In this document: piece by piece, positions 49,288 through 57,902 of the stretch | How positions within the stretch are numbered: the stretch's first letter is position 1 | Layout of the letters: each line of letters opens with the position of its first letter | NCBI GenBank assembly: GCA_031213475.1 | Contig: JARUPZ010000005.1 | Span: forward strand, 8,800,988-8,864,987 | Source: Nereocystis luetkeana | Taxonomy: Eukaryota > Sar > Phaeophyceae > Laminariales > Laminariaceae | Reading direction: 5' to 3' | Length of the DNA: 64,000 nucleotides | The notes under the pieces: generated by a model | The model's input: only the letters and a program-made list of their open reading frames with translations | What the model was told of the DNA's origin: nothing | The model's database searches: none | Position numbers and translations under genes: made by a program

Positions 49288-49570
49288 GGGGGGGAGGGCG
49301 AGGAAAAGGGGCGGGGGATGAGGGAGGCGTGTAGGGGAGGGGGGAGAGGGGGGTCATCATTGTCATGCATGGCCGTAGTCGTATGAACATACACCCTCGC
49401 ATCCCTACAGTTCCGGGGCGGAGCACGTCGAGTTGTCACCGACCAGGGTAGACATTGCTTGCACCAGGCGCGAATCGACTCGAGGTGTTGCAGAGAGTGG
49501 CACAAAGGGTGAGCTGCATCCTACTAAGAGCCCGCTTGTGAGGCGGACTTGCAAGAGGATGACAGCTTCG
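49288..49570 (+). repeat. G-tract repeat element, long antisense copy beside a BDP1 acceptor
   Basis: A G-rich lead (49288-49350), core CATGCATGGCCGTAGTCG, ACCCTCGCATCCCTACAG, GGGCGGAGCACGTCG, then a long right part ending GTGAGCTGCATCCTACTAAG, CGCTTGTGAGGCGGACTTGC. The right part matches the copy at 58935-59165. On the minus strand its C-rich end leads straight into acceptor CCTGACAG for exon 49275-48715. Confidence 0.8.
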
Positions 49571-49579
49571 AATGAAGCG

Positions 49580-49700
49580 TACTCAATGTCGTGCATGGTC
49601 GTAGTCGTACGGCCATAGACCCTCGCATCCCTACACTGCAGGGACGGCCACGGCGTGTAAAGGACCATGCCGACATTGCTTGCACCAAGCGCGATGCGCC
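49580..49700 (+). repeat. G-tract repeat element, core copy without lead G run
   Basis: GTGCATGGTCGTAGTCGTAC, ACCCTCGCATCCCTACACTG and GACATTGCTTGCACCAAGCG. Placed directly after the preceding copy, so the two form a head-to-tail pair. Confidence 0.75.
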
Positions 49701-50084
49701 TTTAGGTGTTCCGCGAGATGGGTAGGGGGTGCGTCGGCGGGGACGGGGGGGGGGGGGGAGGGGCATACTCATGCGTTGTTTTTTGGCTTGCCCATTATAC
49801 CATTGACCACGCACCCACTTCGAGACGGAGCACCGTTCCGCCTCCTCAGGCGAGGGGATCGTCGACTGTCGGATAAGGGCATGCAGGTATATTGTACGAT
49901 CAGCCCTACTTGCAGACCGAGCATACAAATGCAACTTGCACACCTCCCACCCTGCTCCCGCTCGACAACCTGATCCCACCCCAACCTGATCACCAAACGA
50001 TCCCAGCAAAAAAAAAACACGCTGAAACCAGGATATCCGTACACTAAGCCTGTGAATCTCTAAAAATTGCAGACCTGGCGTGCA

Positions 50085-50318
50085 ATTAGGGTTCCACGTA
50101 TTGTACGTGGAGGGGGGGGGGGGGGGGCGCGGGGCAGGGGGTGGGGTGTGCTCATGTCATGCATGGCCGTAGTCGTATGACCATGGACCCTCGCATCCCG
50201 CAATTAGGGTTCCACGTTTGGTACGTGGAGGGGGGGGGGGGGGTGCGCGGGGCAGGGGGTGGGGTGTGCTCATGTCATGCATGGCCGTAGTCGTATGACC
50301 ATGGACCCTCGCATCCCG
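50085..50318 (+). repeat. Two tandem copies of a 118-bp G-tract element unit
   Basis: Each unit reads GCAATTAGGGTTCCACGT, GTACGTGGA, a G run, GGCAGGGGGTGGGGTGTGCTC, then CATGCATGGCCGTAGTCG and ACCATGGACCCTCGCATCCC. Copies are nearly identical, so the duplication is recent. Confidence 0.85.
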
Positions 50319-50948
50319 GGGGGGGAGGGGGGGGGGAGGGGGTCTCGATTGCTGTTGTTCTCGAGGGCATTGAATGAGAGACGGAACGCTGTAGACAGCA
50401 GTAGGCTGTAGCTGTGTAGTCGAAATTCTTGAACACGCTCTCCCAGACAATGGGGTTGTTGAGGCGGAACGCGAAGGCACGAGCGACGCGAATCCAAAAT
50501 GTCGATCAAAACCCAGACACGGGAGAACAGAGAACTCCGCAGCACAGCAACGACAGCGTCAACCTCTACGCACTACTGCAGGACGCATGACGTAAAGGTG
50601 TTGCGCCTTCTGGTGGGATCAAGGTACGGGCGAAGACCCAACCCAACCCAACCCCTACCCCTAACCGTAACCCCAAACTGCAGCCAAAACGGGCGAAAGC
50701 TCGCCGTAAACGCTGCTGCGCCGCGTTTGCACCGAACCAGGAAATTTCTCAATCGCGGACGACGATTCCGAAGTGCAGGCCGCGCTACGCAATTTTCAGG
50801 TCGAAAACATGAGCTCACAGATTACAAACCTACTCGTATAATCCAATAAATTTCTACCTGCTACAAAATAGTGGCGCTCGTGTTTAGTTATAGCTTTTGT
50901 TTTCCATCTTCTTGGCATCGTGTGCAGGGCGAGCTTTGGGATCCGGCT
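50319..50948. other. No gene firmly recognised; short coding-like stretch on minus strand
   Basis: Minus 50423-50508 reads in one frame as FRLNNPIVWESVFKNFDYT, which looks protein-like. It has no acceptor AG upstream before a stop and no family match, so it is not called. A short CCCTAACC-type patch at about 50636-50672 resembles telomeric repeat only superficially. Confidence 0.35.
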
Positions 50949-51165
50949 CTACTACGGGGGACCATACTAAGTAGGACCTACGGTGAATACATAAACTTGA
51001 ATATTTCCCTATTCTTACTATTACGGGGGGCCATAGTTAACAGGACCAAATATTGTTAGTAAAAATTGTTAAACATATAGGTTTTTATGTATACCGTAGG
51101 TCCTGTTAACTATGGCCCCCCGTAATAACAATATTTGGTCCTATTTACTATGGTCCCCTGTAATA
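50948..51165 (-). mobile_element. MITE split by a second MITE of the same family
   Basis: The outer copy is the flanks 50948-51018 (TACGGGGGACCATACTAAGT ... CCCTATTCTTAC) and 51128-51165 (ACAATATTTGGTCCTATTTA ... CCCCTGTAATA), in reverse orientation. Removing the inner copy and one TA restores the family sequence TTACTAACAATATTTGG. Confidence 0.88.
51019..51127 (+). mobile_element. MITE (TA-target hairpin family), inserted in another MITE
   Basis: A complete copy (TTACGGGGGGCCATAGTTAA ... TTAACTATGGCCCCCCGTAA) bounded by TA on both sides. Its terminal repeats are perfect, including a G/C pair (GGGGGGCC) that differs from other copies. This insertion shows directly that the family duplicates TA on insertion. 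Confidence 0.93.
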
Positions 51166-51527
51166 GTGATCGCATTGCCTGGTAGGACGTCTGAGATGGC
51201 ACAAAGAGCTGTGGGATTAAAACGCGCCACTCGCTAGCCTGCCAACAGAAATCACGAACATCACCTCCTGCGCTGTTGGACCACCCTCTGCAACCTTACA
51301 GGTGTGTGCATACTACTGCTTCAGATGTCAAGAGCAGAAGAGGCGCATGTACGATAGTGAAACTCACCAACGAACACGTACCAGAGTACGTACTCATGTC
51401 CTGGTACGTCAAGATCTGCTCCAACATCTACAGTGAGTATTTCAAAACATTTTTACAGTGTGTTGGTGTGCCTGTCACGTTTGAAGTGTTGTAAACCAAC
51501 TTGCGATTGTCTTGTGTACCCCGACCC

Positions 51528-51635
51528 TACTACGGGGGACCATAGTTAATAGGACCAAATCTTGTTAGTGAAAATGGTTAAATATAAAGGTTTTATGTGT
51601 ACCATAGGTCCTATTAACTATGGTCCCCCGTAATA
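51528..51635 (+). mobile_element. MITE (TA-target hairpin family), full length
   Basis: CTACGGGGGACCATAGTTAA with TAGGACC pairs with GGTCCTATTAACTATGGTCC and CCCGTAA. TA lies on both sides. It is 360 bp from the nested pair. Confidence 0.92.
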
Positions 51636-51977
51636 GCGCGTCGATCTGCTGTAACATGTTTCAGTATACGAAATGGTACTGGCCGACATCAATTGGGAGT
51701 CCAGCCTGCTGCAAGTATTATCGTCTCGTAGACCCTGGTAGCATCCAGGGGAGTCACCGGCCAGTAGTCAATCGCTAGGGAAATAATGGAAAACGCGCCA
51801 ACGGTTCACGCAGCTTGCAAAGTTGAGTATCGATCGATCTGGCGATCGGTTTAACTCACAGCTGACGTACTTTTTTAGTATTTTAATAGAGTGCATTCGT
51901 ACATGCCAGGTACCTGGTAGGCAAATATCTCAGGGGGAAAGAATTTTCACTCCTTGACAGACAGCAACGTTGCCTCA

Positions 51978-52178
51978 ATCCTTTTAGGACCGCAGTCGCG
52001 TTTTGGGGACAAATTACTTGGAATTTGACTAACTTCTCCCCAAATTGGGACTACTGCGGTTCTAAAGGGGTTAAGACATTTTAGAACTCCAGTCCCGTTG
52101 TGGGGACAAACCACTCAAATTCCAAGTAAATTATCCTCTATTGTCCCCAAAACGAGACTGCAGTGCTAAAAGGGTTAA
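51978..52178. mobile_element. Two adjacent short hairpin elements, TTAA-type family
   Basis: Copy one is 51978-52072 (CCTTTTAGGACCGCAGTCGC ... CTGCGGTTCTAAAGGGG); copy two is 52081-52174 (TTTTAGAACTCCAGTCCCG ... CTGCAGTGCTAAAAGGG). TTAAG follows each one. Internal sequence GGGGACAAA..ACT.AAATT is shared. Confidence 0.8.
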
Positions 52179-52508
52179 GCTGACATCAAACTACTAGGTT
52201 TTAGTGTGGAACGCTCGGCCCTACACCCTTGACAGCGCACGTTTTGCCTTGTGTCTCCTGACATATTTGCTGGTAGGTGGTTCATCAGCGGAGCGGATGT
52301 ATTCCTGATCTGTGCCAGGTATGACCTACTCTGTACTACAATCTGTAGCAATTTACCTGGGTAAAAAATCATGCTGCCGGAAACCGTGTGTATAACCTGC
52401 GTGATCCAGGACATGTTTCCTGGCTTGAATACTTGTATATACCCTGGTATGAACTACCTGGTACTGCTGTACGTACACAGATCCTGCTCAGCGTATGATA
52501 TACATTGC

Positions 52509-53774
52509 ACACCTCGGACAGATCAGCTCACCGTAGCTCGAGCTAGCTTTTTTCGGGGGTAGCTCACCAGTGAGCTATATGAGCTACATGAGCTAGCTCG
52601 TCCGCCCCCGGCTTGAGCTATAGGCGGTAGCTCATCTGCACATAAATGCCCAGTGTGAGCTATAGGAGCTACATGAGCCAGCTCATCTGCCCCCGAGATG
52701 AGCTATATGAGCTACATGAGCTAGCTCATATGCCCCCGAGATGAGCTATAGGCGGTAGCTCATCTGCCCATGTTTTCAAAGCTCGAGCTATAGGCGATAG
52801 CTCATCTGCACATGTTTCCAAAGCTTGAGCTAGAGGCGGTAGCTCGTCTGCACATGTTTTCAAAGCATGAGCTATGGGCGATAGCTCATCTCTACATATT
52901 TTCAGGGCGTGAGCTCCTCTGCTTGTTTTTTTCGGCGGTATAGATGGTTTTCTGTTCCTGCCTCTCTCTTGTCTCTTCTTCCTTGCACCGTATGGTGGGC
53001 TGTAGCCACGAAAGCCGTGCTTAAGGAACGGTGTGTACGGATTGAGATGATGCTGATATTCAATACCTGGTCTAGCCTTATTAATGGGTGGAGGGTGGGT
53101 TGGACGGGTTGAGCTTTCGCTGGCGTTGCAGCGTACCACCAGTAGTAGCCTTGCTATCAATAGTCATGTATTGTATTTTTAGAAGTCAAGTATGCGAATG
53201 AATGCTAATAATAACATTACTAAAGATTAACTTTTAATACTGATAGCCTCTAAACTTAAGCTTACCTTTAGCCTCGGACAGATCATGAGCTAGCTCATCT
53301 GCATGGTGAGCTCTCCAACCGATTTGTAGATAATGCTAATGCTATTCCTATACATACACATACTCGTATACATTCGCACTTGCCCCCAAGGGCGGGCTTT
53401 GTCGGCTACTCATCTTACATGCATACGTTGCCGAGGAAGAGCTACAATGAGCTATGATTACAAACTCCGGGGGTGAGCTATAGGCGGTAGCTCATCTGCA
53501 CATGTTTCGAAGGCTTCAGCTATAGGCGGTAGCTCATCTGCACATGTTTTGAAGGCTTGAGCTATAGACGATAGCTCATCTACACACATTTGCCCAAGGT
53601 GAGCTATAGGAGCTACATGAGCTAGCTCATCTGCCTCCGAGATGAGCTATAGGAGCTACATGAGCTACACATGTTTTCCCCGCTTGAGCTATAGGCGATA
53701 GCTCATCTGCACATGTTTTCAAAGCTTGAGCTATACACGATAGATGAGCTAGCTCATGATCTGTCCGAGGTGTG
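52509..53774. mobile_element. Inverted-terminal element of 1.27 kb packed with GAGCTATAGGCGGTAGCTC units
   Basis: The left end CACACCTCGGACAGATCA is repeated inverted at the right end (TGATCTGTCCGAGGTGTG). TATACAT occurs beside both ends (2 bp offset on the left), a possible target duplication. Two blocks (52540-52920 and 53280-53750) carry dispersed palindromic GAGCTA..GGCGGTAGCTCATCTGCACATG units; a copy of the terminus (CCTCGGACAGATCATGAGC) recurs internally at 53274. The unique middle (52930-53270) codes for nothing I recognise. It parallels the layout of the 35.1 kb hAT-like element, but the superfamily is undecided. Confidence 0.72.
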
Positions 53775-54357
53775 TATACATGACAAACGGTAGGTCAAAA
53801 CCTACTATTAATACTGTACGAATAGTAGATGATCTGCAGGTAGATCATAATCTCAACTGCCCAATGATACGTCACATGACACACGTGGCCAAGAAAAGCT
53901 TTCGCCTACAGCAGTACTTGTCGCAGTAGTATTATTAGTAATAAAGAAGTGTCGCTCCTCGAACGGAGCCCCTGCACGAAATTCCTGTTGTACCGAGTGT
54001 GCGAGTTCGAGTTCAACAAGCACGATATGTATCATAACATTCTGCACTCTTTACGTACGCAACATCAGCTACAGGACAAATCATGTGGTTGAAGGTGATA
54101 CCGCAGCAGCACCACCAGGATGAGTACGAGTACTGCTGTATTATACTTGACGAGTACTTGTACCCATGGGTGACATGCAGCAGAAAGCAGCAGCATCGCC
54201 AGCGCAATTGTAGTACTTCAGCAGTAAACAGCAGTAAACACGACCAACCGACGCGAGGCGAAACAGCAACTCCAAGCGAAGCGAATCAACCAGAGAACAA
54301 ACAACGAACGATGACGACAACCTCAATCCCAAACGAACAACTTAACCAAAGGCTCAC
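53775..54357. other. Intergenic, no gene recognised
   Basis: AT-moderate sequence with CAGCAG-rich patches near 54105-54240. The plus open frame 54083-54412 is Gln/Thr-rich low complexity without family resemblance. Confidence 0.4.
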
Positions 54358-55178
54358 CGCACCACCTCCGCCCCCAGGCTTGCCCACACCGCCAGCCCGA
54401 GGTGCATCTTGAGCACCTCCCGGGCCGGAACGAGCGACGCCCGGCACCAGCTGGGTCACCACATCCTGTCCCAAGCCCCGCCCTGGTGCCACCGATACCG
54501 GTTTGCGTTGTTTTGGGCGAAAGCCACGGCCGCGTGGTGGCTTATTAGACGAGCTGGCTCCACCACCTCTGCCCACCCCTATGAGGCATACCAGAGGAGG
54601 GGGGGATAGAGCAAGAGAGGAGGGGAGGATAGAGGAAGGGAGGCGGGCAAGGGGAGGGACAGGCACAGGGGAAAACGTTGAGGTCACAAGTGCAGGCGAG
54701 TGTCGCCGCGTATTATTAAATAACGACGTCATCCAGTGAAGGGAGTGAGTGAATGTCAGCAGGGAGGATGGAGCGAGACAAAGACAGAGCAGAGCTAGCA
54801 ACGTGGAAGCAAGGCCTAGGTCGGCGTCAGCGCTGCAGGCTGGGTATGTGCGTGAGAGAGAGGGGGGGAGACTTCTTGCGCGCTACCGTGTCACCTTCGT
54901 CTCCAGCGTGCCTTGAGAACGCGTCTACAGCCGTCGAATATTCAAACCAACACGCTGCCTGCGCCTGGACCTGCTACCAGTATGTACACAGCAGAGGTGG
55001 GTGCCCCTACGCGACAATTCGACTGCGATACCTACGGCTCGGGATACAAGCATGCACATCAACAAGAAAGGGGCAACAGCTCACGGGGGCACTCACGCTC
55101 GGCATCCGTGATGGGCACTTGGTTGAGCATCGAGCCTGGCCAGAGGTAGAGGGGACGCTGGAGGTTGAACCAGATGGA
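54358..55178 (-). CDS. Two exon-like pieces of an unidentified minus-strand gene
   Basis: Exon-like 55178-55097 follows GTACAG and ends C|GTGAGT. It encodes SIWFNLQRPLYLWPGSMLNQ then VPITDAE, which looks like ordinary protein. A second piece, 54482-54358, follows CACCAG and ends before GTGAGC. In matching phase it encodes RGLGQDVVTQLVPGVARSG and a Gly-rich end. The junction gives an Arg codon. I do not recognise the family and found neither start nor stop. The acceptor of the first piece lacks a good pyrimidine tract, so it may begin further upstream. Confidence 0.35.
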
Positions 55179-55386
55179 CTGTACGTCTTGTGTCTTGTGG
55201 CTGCCACATGGTTCTCATAGAAAAAGCCTTCCAAGCCCTAAGTTACGTTACATCTCTTTTGCCGATATAGGCGAGGAGGCTGTGTGTGGCCGTTTTTTAT
55301 TTTTTGTTGCGCGTTTGGGGGGATTCGAGGCCCAGGTATGCAGCCACGCAGCTGTCTTATTTTTTTCTTCGTGTGGTGCGTTGTTG

Positions 55387-55452
55387 ATGATGCTGCTGTT
55401 GTTGTTGTCGTTGTTGTTGTCTTAGTTGTTGTTGCTGTTGTTGTTTGTTTCT
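55387..55452 (+). repeat. (TTG)n microsatellite, interrupted
   Basis: TTGTTG runs with GTC and CTG interruptions. Confidence 0.9.
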
Positions 55453-56012
55453 TTGTTGTTGGGTAGTAAGTCTACTTTCACATTGTGCGGGGGGGGGGGG
55501 GCTACGTCTGACAGGTGGCCGGGACCCCCCCCCCCCCGTGCACAATGTGGGGGACCTTGAAAAAAAGCTTGCTGTGGAGAACCAATCAATGTACACACAC
55601 CATTATTATTAGGCGTACCGAACTGAGAGGTGTTGTCGGCATCTTGTGGGGTTTACTACTATTATTACTCGTACAGCACATTGATTGCTGCAATATATCT
55701 CCTCAAAGACTTCCTTACGCACGCCCACAATGTCTACGGCGGGGGGTCCCCGCGACCTGTTACATCATACGAGCACTTAAGAGTGCTTGGAGCATACGGG
55801 GGCGTGATGTTCGTAACGACAATGGAAAACGATTTCTGTCATTCGCCACCAACTGCAACAAGTCAGCTCTGACCTACCTGGTACACGTTTTTCAGCACAG
55901 GGCAAGGGTGTGTGGAATATATATCGCATACCAGGTAGGTACTACCTGGTGCACACAACGGCACCAACCCGAATGACCACGAGCGGATCGACTACATCCT
56001 GACCCGTCAAGC

Positions 56013-56051
<39 letters not shown>

Positions 56052-56105
56052 TTAATACTACTACTGCCACTACTACTATTAATACTACTACTACCACCAC
56101 TGTAT
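56013..56105 (+). repeat. (CTA)n microsatellite, interrupted by CTATTAATA
   Basis: About fifteen CTA units, then CTATTAATA twice, then more CTA/CCA units. Confidence 0.92.
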
Positions 56106-57454
56106 ACTACTTTTTCCGACGATTATTCGCTTGTTTCGTGTACCACGGGTACTACTACCGCGGCAACGCTCGTGATTCAATTGATGATTGAGTATATTGC
56201 TGTAGTCACGAAAATGCTTATGAAATGATTCTCATTTGGGTAGCGGGGACGGTGTTTCACACCAGGTAAGAGTAACGAGAAACGGTTTTGGTGGGTTTGG
56301 ACACCAGAGATCCCACAAACAGTAAATAAACCCTTATGGAACAAAACCAACAACTCTACGCACGCATACGAACATGATGACCAGAAAATGATATCGACGG
56401 CACACAAAACGCGGGGCGCACCCCCCCCCCCCCCCCCATCACGCCCTCTCGGAAAATCTTGTTCCCTTCCATCAGCGGTTGCTATTAATATAAGCATATT
56501 CTCCACCCATCACAGATATATGACAAAACACCCCGCGCATCAACCGGCCTGTGGGACTCCTCGATACTGCTAAAACTTTGTTTGGTGTTAGCAGCCGTCT
56601 ACGTACTGCGGGTGAGCTCCCAGCAGGAGGAGCAATGGTAGGATCGTGTCGCGCCCGTGACGTACGTGCGACTCTTTGCATTGTAACGCTCGGACGCTAA
56701 TTTCGCATCCTCCCCCAACCGCGTTGTTGCTTGCAGAAATTGTCTCTTTTCACCGTCATTTATCCCGTCTGAAGTCGCGGGGGGGGGGGGGGGCTCTTAC
56801 TGCGGAGTTAGGAGGTAAGCCAAGGGCAACCTGGCAAATGGACTCGCATGCCTCTGGCACAAACCACTACCTGGTAGTGTGTTAATAGTTGTAGTGAGGT
56901 ATGTATAGGGGGGGGGGGGGTACAACGAGTAATACTGATAGTATGCAGCGACAACATACCTAGCGACGGCTGCTGTTGCTGTTGTTGTCGTTGATGTAAA
57001 CCATATTTTCAACACCAGGTGTGAAGCGTAGCAGAAACTAGAACAATCTCATTGCCGGAGACCAGAGCGCAATGCCGCGGTTGTGTTGATCATTCTGCCT
57101 GCATCCACCGCACGCGTAGCCGACGAGCCACCCCGGGAACCCATCCCAACATCGATCACCCCGGCCGCGTCCACCAACCAATAGAACAAAAAAACACACA
57201 AAAAAAAAAAGTACGTCCATCCGTACCGTCAACGACACAACGAAACAAAACGAAACAACTAGTAGAGCAGTAGTACCATGTGATTTCACCCCTTTTACAG
57301 CTTGCTGCAAAAAACAACCCCGCAACAATTAAAAAATCCCTTGTCCGTGAAGAGTTAATCCTTTTACAGCCAAAAAAATGATTCAGCTCTAGATCCAAGG
57401 AAGTGTTTCCCGAAAGCATGAGGGAACCGGCGAGGAGCTCAAAAGGGGGTTAGC

Positions 57455-57870
57455 CTACAGCAACCGCTAGATCGCCTCAGACAAGTACAAGGCAGGAAAA
57501 CCGTCCGGTTGCACCCTATGTATTCATAGCCTGATCCGCGGTGTCCCCCCCCCCCCCTCCTAACCGTGTACCAAAAACCCGACGCATTCTAACGTATCCA
57601 AGTCAACGGTCACGCGCAAGCAAAAATAAGCGTGGACGCAGGTGCCGGTCCGAAGACGTTGATCAATTCGCCGAGAAAAGCGATCGGGAACCGTCGACGG
57701 CCTTGGATAAAAAGGCTGGAAAATCATCCCGGCGCTCCTACTGCCGTGGTCTGCTTCGTGGTATTCCCGTCACTAGCGGCAACCAACCCCAACGTCGCCC
57801 TCCAACGTCGTCGAAGCTCACAACGGTCACGCCAAAACCAACGTGGGCGCAGGTGCGGGCTCGCTCCAGA
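57455..57870 (-). pseudogene. Two decayed tandem copies of the last GlyRS exon
   Basis: Copy one (about 57671-57865) and copy two (about 57455-57625) are recognisably homologous to the real last exon at 57903-58078. On plus, all three share AACCGT-GA-CGCCT..GACAAG, TCGTCCGG..GCACCCT and AAGTCAACGGTCAC or variants. Both copies have in-frame stops and shifts, and the conserved RDRD core is lost. The order suggests repeated local duplication of the gene's 3' end, with the two downstream copies freed to decay. Confidence 0.75.
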
Positions 57871-57902
57871 GGAGCTAATTTAACTACCTAAAATAAAAGT
57901 GA

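Larger units (their letters stand above)
55179..57454. other. Intergenic or intronic, no gene recognised
   Basis: It contains a TTG microsatellite (55387-55452), a CTA microsatellite (56013-56105), paired G and C runs at 55490-55536 that could form a hairpin around CACATTGTGC/GCACAATGTG, and further G/C runs near 56420, 56780 and 56915. No exon recognised. Confidence 0.4.

Noticed and set aside
48434-49321. Plus-strand Pro-rich open frame of 295 codons
   Set aside because: Reverse face of the Gly/Ala-rich BDP1 exon at 48715-49275, plus C-rich low complexity.
50636-50672. CCCTAACC-like patch, possible telomeric repeat
   Set aside because: Too short and irregular; flanked by ordinary sequence on both sides.
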